Assembly: GCF_013358405.1 (NCBI RefSeq)
Contig: NZ_CP054836.1
Location: 1,798,001 to 1,862,000, forward strand
Source: Oricola thermophila
Lineage (GTDB): Bacteria; Pseudomonadota; Alphaproteobacteria; Rhizobiales; Rhizobiaceae
Direction: 5' to 3'
DNA: 64,000 nucleotides
The notes below the pieces were generated by a model. The model worked only from the letters and a program-made list of their open reading frames with translations. It searched no databases and was not told the origin of the DNA. Shown piece by piece: positions 1-9,300 of the stretch; positions within the stretch are counted from its first letter, which is position 1; each line of letters opens with the position of its first letter. The position numbers and the translations under genes were made by a program.

Positions 1-884
1 CGGCCGCGCCTTCCATGACGATCGACGGGAAGCAGTGGGGTGTGCCCTACACCTACTACCAGTGGGGCATCTACTACAACAAGTCGGTCTATGAGCAGGT
101 CGGTGTCGATGTCCCCGAGACCTGGGACGAGTTCGTTTCCAACTGCGAGAAATTCAAGGCCGCCGGCATCGACTGCCTGACCACCGGCACCAAGGCGCTA
201 TGGCCCGGAGCCGGCATCTTCGACTACCTCAACCTGCGCACCAACGGATACGAGTTCCACATGGCACTCACTTCCGGCGAGGTCGCGTGGACCGACGACC
301 GCGTGAAGGCGACATTCGCGGAATGGGGCAAGCTGGTCGAGCCCGGATACATCACGGCCAATCACGCCGCGCTTGACTGGCAGGACGCCGCCTCGCTCCT
401 GATCCAGGGCAAGGCCGCCAACTATGTCATGGGCAATTTCGCCGTGGCCGTGTTCAAGGATGGCGGCATGACCGACGACACGCTTGGCTTCATGCCGTTC
501 CCGACGATCAATCCCGACGTCGCACGCGCGGAAGAAGCCCCGACGGACACGGTCCACATCCCCGCAGGCGCAAAGAACGTGGACGATGCGAAGAAGTTTC
601 TCGCATTCCTGGCCACTGCCGATGTGCAGACCAAGCTGAACGAGGCACTCGGCCAGCTGCCCATCAACAAGGACTCGTCGGTCGCCGATGATCCCTTCAT
701 CAAGGCCGGTTTCGAGCTTCTGTCGACCACGCCCGGCGGCATCGCCCAGTTCTTCGACCGCGACGCCCCGGCAGAGATGGCCAAGATCGGCATGGAGGGC
801 TTCCAGCAGTTCATGGTGCAGCCCGGCCAGATCGACAACATCCTCGAGCGGCTCGAAAAGGCGCGCCAGCGCATCTACAAGTAG
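1..884 (+). CDS. Sugar ABC transporter substrate-binding protein, 5' end missing
   Basis: C-terminal part of a family-1 (MalE/UgpB-like) extracellular solute-binding protein. The reading frame is open from base 3, so the true start and signal peptide lie left of the window; about 293 residues are visible of a usual 400-430. The first residues read PYTYYQWGIYYNK, the typical central-cleft region of family-1 binding proteins, and an ETWDEF segment follows. It would capture a sugar in the periplasm and deliver it to the two permeases encoded at 990-2772. With GH36, GH42 and De Ley-Doudoroff genes downstream, a galactoside or galactose is the likely ligand; this is inferred from context only. A strong GC hairpin sits just after the stop codon. 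No ATPase gene of this importer is visible; it may lie upstream or be a shared MsmK-type subunit. Confidence 0.88.
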   Translation, partial: AAPSMTIDGKQWGVPYTYYQWGIYYNKSVYEQVGVDVPETWDEFVSNCEKFKAAGIDCLTTGTKALWPGAGIFDYLNLRTNGYEFHMALTSGEVAWTDDRVKATFAEWGKLVEPGYITANHAALDWQDAASLLIQGKAANYVMGNFAVAVFKDGGMTDDTLGFMPFPTINPDVARAEEAPTDTVHIPAGAKNVDDAKKFLAFLATADVQTKLNEALGQLPINKDSSVADDPFIKAGFELLSTTPGGIAQFFDRDAPAEMAKIGMEGFQQFMVQPGQIDNILERLEKARQRIYK

Positions 885-893
885 ATAACGCGC

Positions 894-917
894 GGGGCCG
901 GGATCCGTCCCGGCCCT
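894..917 (+). promoter_or_regulatory. Intergenic GC hairpin between binding-protein and permease genes
   Basis: A perfect 9-bp stem (GGGCCGGGA at 895-903, TCCCGGCCC at 908-916) closes a TCCG tetraloop, ten bases after the stop codon. No T-run follows, so it is unlikely to be a full intrinsic terminator. Such stems behind binding-protein genes commonly stabilise the upstream mRNA or partly attenuate the permease genes, giving excess binding protein. That role is inferred here. Confidence 0.6.
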
Positions 918-989
918 CGCCTGCGGCGCCCGGACACAGGATCCACGTGTGTCCGCTTAGCTGTTCCTGATCGCGGGAGGATCGAGACC

Positions 990-1922
990 ATGGCCATTGC
1001 GGACGTTTCAATATCCGCCACCCCGGCGCCCCAGCGTTCCTGGTGGCGCCGAAATCAACAACGCCTGACGCCTTGGCTGTTCCTTCTGCCCGGAATGGCC
1101 ATGTTTCTCGTCTACGTGATCTGGCCGATCTTCGAATCCTTCTGGCTGTCATTCTATGACTGGGACGGACTCGGCGAGAAGGTCTGGCTGGGCTGGGGCA
1201 ACTATGCCGAGCTGTTTGACGACGACGCCTTCTACACCTCGCTCTGGAACAACGTGCTCTGGCTGGTGCTCTACCTGCTTGCGGTGCCGGCAGGACTGGC
1301 AATCGCGATTTTTCTCAACCAGAACGTATTCGGGATCCGGCTCTACAAATCCCTGTTCTTCTTTCCCTTCGTCATAAGCCAGGTCGTGGTCGGCCTGATG
1401 TTTTCCTGGTTCTATGCCCCGAACTTCGGGCTGTTCTACAAGCTGATCGAGTGGCTGACCGGAACCGGCGTCGCCGTCCTGGCCGACCCGGAACTGGTCA
1501 CTTACGGCATCATCGCCGCCGGATTGTGGCCGCAGATCGCCTATTGCATGATCCTCTACCTCACGGGTCTCAACAACGTTTCACCCGACCAGGTCGAGGC
1601 TGCACGGCTCGACGGAGCTCGGGGCCTTCGCATGCTGTGGTACGTAATCCTGCCGCAACTCAGACCCGCAACCTTCATCGCCGTGGTCGTGACCGTGATC
1701 GGTGCCCTCAGGTCGTTCGACCTCGTCTCGATCATGACGGACGGCGGCCCATTCGGCTCATCCCGCGTCCTGTCCTTCTACATGTATGAACAGGCACTCA
1801 GCGAGTACGGCTACCGCATGGGATATGGCGCAGCCATCGCCGTTATCCTGTTCCTGATCATGATGATCTTCATCTCCGGTTTCATCTGGAAGATGGTCCG
1901 CGACGAAAGGGAGGGCTACTGA
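990..1922 (+). CDS. Sugar ABC transporter permease, MalF-like
   Basis: 310 residues. Inner-membrane permease of the binding-protein-dependent MalF/UgpA family with about six membrane spans. The first span follows a basic N-terminus (WWRRNQQRLTPWLFLLPG). The family EAA loop, which docks the ATPase, appears as EAARLDGA followed by the LPQLRP segment. An RBS (GGGAGG) lies nine bases before the ATG. The gene ends one base before the next permease start, so the two are translationally coupled. It forms a heterodimer with the 1924-2772 product and works with the binding protein at 1-884. The substrate is probably a galactoside, from context. Confidence 0.92.
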   Translation: MAIADVSISATPAPQRSWWRRNQQRLTPWLFLLPGMAMFLVYVIWPIFESFWLSFYDWDGLGEKVWLGWGNYAELFDDDAFYTSLWNNVLWLVLYLLAVPAGLAIAIFLNQNVFGIRLYKSLFFFPFVISQVVVGLMFSWFYAPNFGLFYKLIEWLTGTGVAVLADPELVTYGIIAAGLWPQIAYCMILYLTGLNNVSPDQVEAARLDGARGLRMLWYVILPQLRPATFIAVVVTVIGALRSFDLVSIMTDGGPFGSSRVLSFYMYEQALSEYGYRMGYGAAIAVILFLIMMIFISGFIWKMVRDEREGY

Positions 1923-1923
1923 A

Positions 1924-2772
1924 ATGTTCCCGCGTCCCATAGAACATTCCGCGCCGCCCGCGCGCATCGCCTATCAAGTCGCGCTCCCCATCGCTCTGGT
2001 GCTATGGCTGCTGCCGCTCATCGGAGTCGCCCTCACCTCCGTACGCCCATCCGGCGACCTGGCCGCCGGCAACTATTTCGGCTGGCCGTCCGCCATCGCC
2101 TTTTCCAACTATGCCGAGGTATTCCAGAACTCGCCGATCGGTCAGTACATCCTGAACTCCTTCCGGGTCACGATCCCTACGGTAATCGGGGCCGTCGCGA
2201 TCTCGACGATGACCGGCTTCGCACTCGGCATCTACCAGTTCCGATCGAACATCCCGATTTTCTTCATGTTCGTGGCCGGCAATTTCGTACCGTTCCAGAT
2301 CCTGATGGTGCCGGTCCGGGACATGACCGTGAGCATGGGGCTGTACAACACGACCACCGGTCTCGTGTTGTTCCACATCGCCTTCCAGTCCGGTTTCTGC
2401 ACACTCTTCATGCGCAACTTCATTCGCTCGCTGCCGCGGGAACTGATCGAAGCGGCACGGGTCGAAGGCGTCGCGGAATGGAAGATATTCATTCACATCG
2501 TCCTGCCATTGATGCGGCCGGCGATCGCCGCCCTTTCGGTTCTCGTCTTCACATTCATCTGGAACGACTACTTCTGGGCGACCGTCCTTACGACATCGGC
2601 AACCACGCAGCCGGTGACAGCGGGTCTCTATTCGCTCAACGGCCAATGGATCGCCTCATGGCATCTGGTCTCGGCAGGATCAATCGTCGCGGCAATGCCG
2701 CCGGTGCTGATGTTCTTCCTCATGCAGCGCCACTTCATCGCAGGCCTCACGCTCGGAGCCACAAAGGGATAA
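1924..2772 (+). CDS. Sugar ABC transporter permease, MalG-like
   Basis: 282 residues. Second inner-membrane permease of the carbohydrate importer (MalG/UgpE family). Six predicted spans; the EAA loop reads EAARVEGVAEW and is followed by LPLMRPA. The C-terminus ends in a short basic tail (MQRHFIAGLTLGATKG), usual for this family. It starts one base after the stop of the MalF-like gene and is followed one base later by the alpha-galactosidase GTG, so transport and hydrolysis are coupled in one transcript. Two permeases without a visible ATPase gene suggests an upstream or shared ATP-binding subunit. Confidence 0.92.
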   Translation: MFPRPIEHSAPPARIAYQVALPIALVLWLLPLIGVALTSVRPSGDLAAGNYFGWPSAIAFSNYAEVFQNSPIGQYILNSFRVTIPTVIGAVAISTMTGFALGIYQFRSNIPIFFMFVAGNFVPFQILMVPVRDMTVSMGLYNTTTGLVLFHIAFQSGFCTLFMRNFIRSLPRELIEAARVEGVAEWKIFIHIVLPLMRPAIAALSVLVFTFIWNDYFWATVLTTSATTQPVTAGLYSLNGQWIASWHLVSAGSIVAAMPPVLMFFLMQRHFIAGLTLGATKG

Positions 2773-2773
2773 G

Positions 2774-4900
2774 GTGAGCAAGGACAATTCCACCGATGCA
2801 ATCCGGTGCTGGCGGCTTGATGCCGGTGGCAGAACCGCTGTCTTCGCGAGCCTTGACAACGGCGTGCCGGCACTCGTCCATTTCGGCCGCGCGCTGCCGC
2901 CGTTCGAGAACCTGGGGTCGCTGGCCCGGCTGTCACTGCCCAATGTTGCCGGCGGCCAGCTCGACAGCCCTGCCCCGCTCTCACTGTTTCCGACAGCAAC
3001 TGACGGGTGGCAGGGACACCCCGGCATAGGGCTTGTGGACAATGACGGCACAGCCGTCGAGCCTGCGCTACGGCTGACGGACGTGCAATCGTCCGCAGAC
3101 CGGGTCGAGTGGCAAACAGACGATGCCAAACGCGTCCGCCTCACGATCACTGCCCGGCTTGACCGCGCGGGTCTCCTTCACATGAAGACATCCGCCGAGC
3201 CGCGAAACGGCCATGGCGTGCGATGGCTCTGCGCCGGGGCCGTACCGGTACCCGACTGCCTTTCCCGCATCGTTGATCACGGCGGCCGCTGGACCGGAGA
3301 ATTTCGCCGGCAGGAGACGCGCTTCCGCGTCGGCCAACATGTGCGCGAAAGCCGCGAAGGCCGCACGGGCCATGCGCACTTTCCTGGCGTCACCTTTCTT
3401 TCGGATGCCTGCGGGGAAAACTCCGGCGAGTGCATGGGGGCGACCCTATGCTGGTCGGGCGGTCACCGGATGATCGCCGAGGAGATACCGGACGGACGGC
3501 GGCAGCTCCAGTTCTCGGTGCTGGACGATGCCATTCACTCGGACCCGGTTAGCCTGCCGGAAATGATCCTTGCCTGGTCCGAAGTTGGCCTGAACGGGCT
3601 GTCACAGGCATTCCACACCGTGCCGCGCAGCCATCACGCCGACCGCATGAACAGATCCCCGGCCCGGCCGGTTCACTACAACTGCTGGGAAGCGGTCTAT
3701 TTCCGTCATTCGGTGGAAGAACTGCAAGAGATCGCCTCCCGCGCGGCGGCACTCGGCGCGGAACGTTTCGTGCTGGATGACGGCTGGTTCAAGGGCCGAA
3801 ACGACGACACCTCGTCGCTTGGCGACTGGACCGTTGACCCGGACAAGTACCCGCAGGGGCTGTCTCCGCTCGTCGATCACGTGCTCGCTCTCGGGATGCG
3901 TTTCGGAATCTGGTTCGAGCCGGAGATGGTCAATACCGAAAGCGATCTCTTCCGGGCTCATCCGGACTGGGTACTCGGCCCGGCCGAACAGCCCTCCGGG
4001 CGAAACCAGCACGTTCTCGACCTATCGAAGGTCGAAGTCCGCGAGTACCTGTTCGATGCCGTCTCCACGATCCTTTCTCGCTATCCGGTCGACTACGTGA
4101 AGTGGGACCACAACCGCATTCTCACCGGCGGGAGTCCGGCACAGACATTCGCGCTCTACGACCTGCTGAGCCGGCTGAACGCGGCCTTTCCGGACGTGGA
4201 GTTCGAAAGCTGCGCCTCCGGGGGAGGACGCATCGACTACGGCATACTCGCCCATACCACTCGCGTGTGGCTTTCCGATTCCAACGACGCGGTCGAGCGC
4301 CTCCGCATGCAGCACGAGGCCTCGCGCTGGCTGCCCCCGGAATTCCAGGGTTCGCATGTCGGCCCGCGCCGGTGTCACACTTCGGGGCGGATCCTGCCTA
4401 TGAGCTTCCGCGCCTGGGTCGCGGCACAACGGCACATGGGCTTCGAGATGGATCCGCGCGAGCTGACCGACGATGAAGCGAACACGCTTGAGAAGGCGAC
4501 CGGATGGTACCGCGCCAATCGCGACTTCCTTTTCTCCGCGCGCCACTTCAGGATCGAGAGCAACGACCCAGAGGTCTTCTCGGAAGTCTTCGTCGCGCCG
4601 GACGCATCCCGGTTCGTCCTGTTCCGCGGGCAATCAGGGGCCTCCTGCCAGATCGCCGCACGTCCCTTCCCGCTCCCGGGACTCGAAACCGATGCGTCAT
4701 ACGAGATCGGTCTCGTCAACGCTGAAGACGTTGCGCCGCTGCTCAACCGCACCGATGCGGTCGGCTTCGCGAAAGGCCACAAGCTCATACTCTCCGGCGC
4801 AGCGCTGATGGCAGGCGCGCTGCGCGCCCCCAACGCGTTCCCGCACACCATGTTGGTGTTCGAGGGAACAAGGACCACCCAAACCGGCGGACGCGACTGA
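2774..4900 (+). CDS. Alpha-galactosidase, glycoside hydrolase family 36
   Basis: 708 residues with a GTG start. GH36 retaining alpha-galactosidase that removes terminal alpha-linked galactose from imported oligosaccharides (melibiose, raffinose or pectic and galactomannan fragments). An N-terminal beta-sandwich (about residues 1-300) precedes the TIM-barrel. The family signatures are clear: FVLDDGWF, WFEPEMV, the nucleophile motif VKWDHN with Asp445, and the acid/base motif SDSND with Asp502. The C-terminal beta domain ends near residue 708. No signal peptide is seen, so the enzyme is cytoplasmic and acts on intact imported oligosaccharide. It starts one base after the permease stop and ends two bases before the SDR gene. 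Length is normal for GH36. Confidence 0.93.
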   Translation: MSKDNSTDAIRCWRLDAGGRTAVFASLDNGVPALVHFGRALPPFENLGSLARLSLPNVAGGQLDSPAPLSLFPTATDGWQGHPGIGLVDNDGTAVEPALRLTDVQSSADRVEWQTDDAKRVRLTITARLDRAGLLHMKTSAEPRNGHGVRWLCAGAVPVPDCLSRIVDHGGRWTGEFRRQETRFRVGQHVRESREGRTGHAHFPGVTFLSDACGENSGECMGATLCWSGGHRMIAEEIPDGRRQLQFSVLDDAIHSDPVSLPEMILAWSEVGLNGLSQAFHTVPRSHHADRMNRSPARPVHYNCWEAVYFRHSVEELQEIASRAAALGAERFVLDDGWFKGRNDDTSSLGDWTVDPDKYPQGLSPLVDHVLALGMRFGIWFEPEMVNTESDLFRAHPDWVLGPAEQPSGRNQHVLDLSKVEVREYLFDAVSTILSRYPVDYVKWDHNRILTGGSPAQTFALYDLLSRLNAAFPDVEFESCASGGGRIDYGILAHTTRVWLSDSNDAVERLRMQHEASRWLPPEFQGSHVGPRRCHTSGRILPMSFRAWVAAQRHMGFEMDPRELTDDEANTLEKATGWYRANRDFLFSARHFRIESNDPEVFSEVFVAPDASRFVLFRGQSGASCQIAARPFPLPGLETDASYEIGLVNAEDVAPLLNRTDAVGFAKGHKLILSGAALMAGALRAPNAFPHTMLVFEGTRTTQTGGRD

Positions 4901-4902
4901 CC

Positions 4903-5670
4903 ATGGCAAACCAACCCAGTTTTCCGGAATTCCAGAATGCCTCTGTCCTCATTACCGGGGGCGGTACGGGAATAGGTGCGGCATTGACCGAGGGCTTCGC
5001 GGCACAGGGCGCCCGGGTTGCTTTCATCGACATCGCTGCGGATGCGAGCGAGGAACTGGTCGAAAGACTGGCACCAAGGGTCACGCATCGTCCCACCTTC
5101 CTGCATGCCGACTTGCGCGATGTCTCCGCCCTGCGAAAGGCCATTTCCGACGCGTCAACGGCAAACGGCCCGATCACGGTGCTGGTCAACAATGCCGCGC
5201 TCGACGACCGCCACGAGATAGAGACAGTCGATGAGGCTTACTGGGAAAACAATCTCGCCATCAATCTGCGTCCGCAGTTCTTCACCATCCAGGCGGTTGC
5301 CGAGGGCATGAAACAGGCGGGCGGCGGCGCCATAGTCAATTTCACCTCGACGTCATTCATGCTCAACATCGGAGACATGCCGGCCTATACCACCGCCAAG
5401 GCAGGCATCGTCGGCCTGACAAAGGGCATGGCCGGCAAGCTCGGTCCACACAATATCCGCGTGAACGCGATTGCCCCCGGATGGGTAATGACGGAGCGCC
5501 AGAAGAAGCTCTGGGTTACCGAGGAGGGCCTCGCCTCGATGATCGAGCGACAATGCATCAAGCAGGAAATCCAGCCGGAAGACATGGTCGGCCCATGCCT
5601 GTTCCTGGCATCCAATGCGGCGCGGATGGTCACTGCCCAGGTTCTCATCGCGGACGGGGGCATGTTGTGA
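4903..5670 (+). CDS. SDR-family dehydrogenase, probable D-galactose 1-dehydrogenase
   Basis: 255 residues. Classical short-chain dehydrogenase: NAD(P)-binding TGGGTGIG near the N-terminus, NNAA after strand 4, and the catalytic pair Tyr162/Lys166 in AYTTAK. In the De Ley-Doudoroff route an SDR oxidises galactose to galactonolactone. Its position between an alpha-galactosidase and dgoK fits that step, but substrate specificity cannot be read from the sequence; another sugar dehydrogenase is possible. No lactonase or galactonate dehydratase is visible beside it; they may lie upstream of the window. Its stop codon overlaps the GTG start of dgoK by four bases. Confidence 0.8.
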   Translation: MANQPSFPEFQNASVLITGGGTGIGAALTEGFAAQGARVAFIDIAADASEELVERLAPRVTHRPTFLHADLRDVSALRKAISDASTANGPITVLVNNAALDDRHEIETVDEAYWENNLAINLRPQFFTIQAVAEGMKQAGGGAIVNFTSTSFMLNIGDMPAYTTAKAGIVGLTKGMAGKLGPHNIRVNAIAPGWVMTERQKKLWVTEEGLASMIERQCIKQEIQPEDMVGPCLFLASNAARMVTAQVLIADGGML

Positions 5671-6605
5671 CCAGGGCCATCGCACCTTCGCTGGTCGCCG
5701 TGGATTGGGGAACGTCCCATCTTCGTATCTGGCTGCTCGGGGATGACGGCTCCGTGGTGGCCGAACACGGCAGCGACGAAGGCATGAGCACGACACCGCG
5801 CGAAGGGTTTCACACCGTGCTGGAGGCACACCTCGCCGCGCTCGCGGTGCCCCTCGATGTACCCGTGATGATGTGCGGCATGGTGGGCTCGCGGCAAGGA
5901 TGGGCCGAGGCCCGCTACCTTGCCCTGCCGGCCACCCTCGCAGACATTGCCGGTGGCGCCGTCCGCATCCCCGATCTTCCTCGCGACATCTTCATCATGC
6001 CGGGATTATGCAAACCAGACGAACGCTATCCGGACGTCATGCGCGGCGAGGAAACGCAATTGCTCGGACTGCATCGGATCTCGCCGGTTGCCGGGGACCG
6101 GATCGCCTGCATGCCGGGCACCCATTCGAAGTGGGTGCACATGAAGGACGGCAGCGTGACCGATTTCGTGACTTTCATGACCGGTGATGCCTTCGCCGCC
6201 CTGTCAAGTCACTCGGTGTTGCGACACTCCATGGCGGACGCCCCGGTCGATTCCGCCTCACCGGTCTTTCGCGAGGCTGTACGGATGAGCCTTGACTGCC
6301 CTGCCGACATCCTGGCTCGCCTGTTTTCCATCCGGCCGGCAAGCCTGCTTGAGGATCTCGATCCCGTGCATGCGAAAGAGCGATTGTCGGGCTTTCTGAT
6401 CGGCGAGGAAATCGCCGGTGCGCGCGCACGCCTGTCCCTGCCCGCGGAAATCGACATCATCGGCGGCGAAGCGCTTTCCGCGCTCTATGAAGCCGCGCTC
6501 TCGGAAGCAGGCATCACCTGCCGCATCCATGATGGCAAAGAGCTTGCGATTGCCGGCCTTGCCGGCGCCGCAAATGCCATGCCGGATGGCGCGGCTGCAG
6601 GCTAG
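5667..6605 (+). CDS. dgoK: 2-dehydro-3-deoxygalactonokinase
   Basis: 312 residues from the GTG at 5667, chosen because it overlaps the SDR stop (GTGA) and gives the family N-terminus VAVDWGTSHLRIW, the phosphate-binding segment of this kinase family. It phosphorylates KDGal to KDPGal with ATP in the cytoplasm. Other DgoK features are the MCGMVGSRQGW stretch, the GEETQLLG motif and the PGTHSKWV motif. Longer upstream starts exist in frame but would lie deep inside the SDR gene. It precedes the aldolase gene by 20 bases, so the two successive steps of galactonate breakdown are co-expressed. Confidence 0.92.
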   Translation: MTRAIAPSLVAVDWGTSHLRIWLLGDDGSVVAEHGSDEGMSTTPREGFHTVLEAHLAALAVPLDVPVMMCGMVGSRQGWAEARYLALPATLADIAGGAVRIPDLPRDIFIMPGLCKPDERYPDVMRGEETQLLGLHRISPVAGDRIACMPGTHSKWVHMKDGSVTDFVTFMTGDAFAALSSHSVLRHSMADAPVDSASPVFREAVRMSLDCPADILARLFSIRPASLLEDLDPVHAKERLSGFLIGEEIAGARARLSLPAEIDIIGGEALSALYEAALSEAGITCRIHDGKELAIAGLAGAANAMPDGAAAG

Positions 6606-6625
6606 ATACAAGGAACGGAACGGAC

Positions 6626-7273
6626 ATGACCCAAGCAGCTCCCTGGCCTCGGCTTTCACGCGAACTGGTCGCGATCCTGCGCGGTCTCGAACCCGACAAC
6701 GCGCTCGATACGGCCGGCGCGCTCGTGGATGCCGGGTTCCAGGCAATCGAGGTACCACTGAACTCGCCCGAACCTTTCCGCTCCATCGAAAGCATAGCGA
6801 AAGCTTTCGGCGACCGAATCCTCGTCGGCGCGGGGACCGTACTCACGCCAGCCGATGTCGATCGCCTGAATGATACCGGCGGGCGCCTCGTGGTATCACC
6901 GAACATCGACGCGGCCGTTCTTGCGCGGGCGCACGAACATGGCATGGTGACGATGCCCGGCGTTTTCTCGCCGACCGAGGCGCTGGCCGCAGTCGCCGCC
7001 GGCGCACCGGCGCTGAAGTTTTTCCCGGCCAGCGTGCTCGGCGCGTCCGGCATCAAGGCGATTTCCGCCGTACTGCCTGCAGGAACGATCATCGGCGCGG
7101 TCGGAGGCGTGTCCGAGCGCGATTTCGGCACCTATGTGCGCAACGGCATCCGCCTGTTCGGGCTGGGGTCCTCCATCTTCCGACCGGGCATGGACAAGCG
7201 CGAAATCGCCGAGAGAGCCCGCCGCACCGTCTCGGCCTGGGATGCGGCCGTGAACGGAACGCTGGAGGCCTGA
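6626..7273 (+). CDS. dgoA: 2-dehydro-3-deoxy-6-phosphogalactonate aldolase
   Basis: 215 residues. Class I KDPG/KDPGal aldolase that cleaves KDPGal to pyruvate and glyceraldehyde-3-phosphate. The Schiff-base lysine is Lys131 in LKFFPAS and the general acid/base is Glu42 in AIEVPLNSP; the GAGTVLT and GGVSERDFGTY segments are typical of the family. Length (about 205-215) is normal. It follows dgoK and precedes the GH42 gene by five bases. The neighbouring DgoK favours the galactonate isomer over KDPG, although some family members accept both. This is the last step of the galactose pathway in the operon. Confidence 0.92.
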   Translation: MTQAAPWPRLSRELVAILRGLEPDNALDTAGALVDAGFQAIEVPLNSPEPFRSIESIAKAFGDRILVGAGTVLTPADVDRLNDTGGRLVVSPNIDAAVLARAHEHGMVTMPGVFSPTEALAAVAAGAPALKFFPASVLGASGIKAISAVLPAGTIIGAVGGVSERDFGTYVRNGIRLFGLGSSIFRPGMDKREIAERARRTVSAWDAAVNGTLEA

Positions 7274-7278
7274 CAGCC

Positions 7279-9261
7279 ATGTCGGCGAAGCGGAAACAGA
7301 CACTCGGCGTCTGCTACTACCCGGAACACTGGCCGCGGGAGCGCTGGGAGACGGACGCGCGGATGATGGCGGAAGCGGGCATTACCCACGTTCGCATCGG
7401 CGAATTCGCCTGGAGCCGGATCGAACCTGAGCCCGGCCGCTACGACTGGGACTGGCTGGACGACGCCATCGAGGTACTGCATGGATATGGCCTTGGAGTC
7501 GTGCTCGGCACACCGACAGCGACACCGCCGAAATGGCTGGTCGATTCCATGCCCGACATGTTGGCCGTCGGCGCGGACGGCAAGGTGCGCGGATTCGGCT
7601 CGCGGCGGCACTATTGCTTCAGCCACGAGGGATACCGCCGCGAATGCGCGCGCATCGTCACCGAGCTTGCGAAACGTTACGGGCGTCATCCGGCGCTTGC
7701 TGCCTGGCAGACAGACAACGAATATGGGTGCCATGACACCGTGGAGAGCTATTCCAAGGCGGCACTCGAGGGATTCCGCAACTGGTTGGCCCAGAAGTAC
7801 CAGTCGCCCGACGCTCTCAACCGCGCCTGGGGCAACGTCTTCTGGTCGATGGAATATCGCTCTTTCGACGAAGTGGAATTGCCAAACCTCACGGTAACGG
7901 AGCCGAACCCGGCCCATGCCATGGATTTCCAGCGCTATTCCTCGGACCAGGTTGTCGCGTTCAACCGGATACAGACAGAGATCATCCGCGCCCACTCGCC
8001 GGGCGTGCCGATAGCGCACAACTTCATGGGGCGTTTCGTCGCCTTCGATCACTTTGCCGTCAGCCGCGACCTGGACATAGCGAGCTGGGACTCCTATCCC
8101 ATCGGCTTCCTCGACCGGGATACCGATGACGAGGAGAACAAGCTTCGCTATCTCGGTGTCGGCGATCCGGACAACCAGGCACTTCACCACGACCTCTACC
8201 GGTCCTGCGGACAGGTCCGCAATGGCGAGATCGAGGGGCGCTGGTGGGTAATGGAGCAGCAGCCCGGCCCGGTGAACTGGGCGCCATGGAACCCGGCTCC
8301 CTTCCCCGGTGCCGTGCGCCTGTGGGCGTGGGAGGCCTTTGCCGCCGGAGCCGAGGTGGTGAGCTATTTCCGCTGGCGCCAGCCGCCCTTCGCGCAGGAG
8401 CAGATGCACGAGGCGCTGCTGCTGCCCAACGCCGAACCAAACGAGGCCTACGAGGCCTGCCGGCAGATATCGGCGGAACTGGCACGGATCGGAGCGGTTG
8501 CCGCGCCGGAACGATCGGACGTCGCGCTGGTGTTCGATTACGAGAGCGCCTGGGCGTGGAACATCCAGCCGCAAGGCCGCGATTTCGTGTATTTCGACCT
8601 CGTTTTGCGCTTCTACCGCGCCCTCCGCCAATGGGGCATCTCGATCGATGTCGTGCCGCCGGAAGCAGATGCCGTCAGCGGAAGACGACTTGTGATCGTT
8701 CCCGGCCTGTTTTCCGGAACGAATATGCTTGTGGAAGCGTTGGCCACCGGCGAAGCAATCGTCCTGCTCGGTCCGCGCACCGGTTCCAAAACGAAGGACT
8801 TCCAAATCTCGGAGGAATTACCGCCGGGGCCGTTCGGTAGATTGATCGACCTGAATATCCGAAGAGTGGAAAGCCTGCCGCCGTTTGCCGATGTAAAGCT
8901 GAAAGACGGCGGTCGCTTCGACGGTTGGCGCGAATTCCTCGTTCCCGGTACGGGAACGACAGTGCATCGCGCCTCTATCGACGGCCACGAAGCGCATGTC
9001 TCGCAGGGACGCGTCCACTATCTCGGTGGACGCCCGGACGAAGAGACCGCAAAAGCGATCATCGGCGAATTGCTTCGCGAGTCAGGCATCACCCCGCTCG
9101 ACCTGCATCGTGACATCCGCGTGCGCGACAACGGCAGTCTCCGATTCGTCTTCAACTACGGCCCGGAAACGGTCGATGTCAGCGCGATCGCGAACGGTGC
9201 GGAGGTGTTGTTCGGAGAAGCATTGCTCGGTCCGCGCGAAGTTTTGGCTCTACGGCGCTGA
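7279..9261 (+). CDS. Beta-galactosidase, glycoside hydrolase family 42
   Basis: 660 residues. GH42 retaining beta-galactosidase that releases galactose from beta-galactosides. The N-terminal YYPEHWP motif is a family hallmark. The acid/base is Glu148 in DNEYGCH and the nucleophile is Glu326 in VMEQQPG. A trimerisation domain (about residues 395-590) and a C-terminal beta domain follow, matching the usual three-domain layout and length (650-690). No signal peptide is present, so it is cytoplasmic. It is the last gene of the plus-strand galactoside operon; the convergent GntR gene ends 39 bases downstream, and no clear terminator is seen in that gap. Confidence 0.94.
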   Translation: MSAKRKQTLGVCYYPEHWPRERWETDARMMAEAGITHVRIGEFAWSRIEPEPGRYDWDWLDDAIEVLHGYGLGVVLGTPTATPPKWLVDSMPDMLAVGADGKVRGFGSRRHYCFSHEGYRRECARIVTELAKRYGRHPALAAWQTDNEYGCHDTVESYSKAALEGFRNWLAQKYQSPDALNRAWGNVFWSMEYRSFDEVELPNLTVTEPNPAHAMDFQRYSSDQVVAFNRIQTEIIRAHSPGVPIAHNFMGRFVAFDHFAVSRDLDIASWDSYPIGFLDRDTDDEENKLRYLGVGDPDNQALHHDLYRSCGQVRNGEIEGRWWVMEQQPGPVNWAPWNPAPFPGAVRLWAWEAFAAGAEVVSYFRWRQPPFAQEQMHEALLLPNAEPNEAYEACRQISAELARIGAVAAPERSDVALVFDYESAWAWNIQPQGRDFVYFDLVLRFYRALRQWGISIDVVPPEADAVSGRRLVIVPGLFSGTNMLVEALATGEAIVLLGPRTGSKTKDFQISEELPPGPFGRLIDLNIRRVESLPPFADVKLKDGGRFDGWREFLVPGTGTTVHRASIDGHEAHVSQGRVHYLGGRPDEETAKAIIGELLRESGITPLDLHRDIRVRDNGSLRFVFNYGPETVDVSAIANGAEVLFGEALLGPREVLALRR

Positions 9262-9300
9262 ACCCGAAATGCATGGATATCGCGGACGCGACGCAGACTG

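Noticed and set aside
7132..8805. 557-codon open frame antisense to the GH42 gene
   Set aside because: A high-GC codon shadow: arginine/valine/glycine-rich text without motifs, exactly opposite a well-supported enzyme with catalytic residues.
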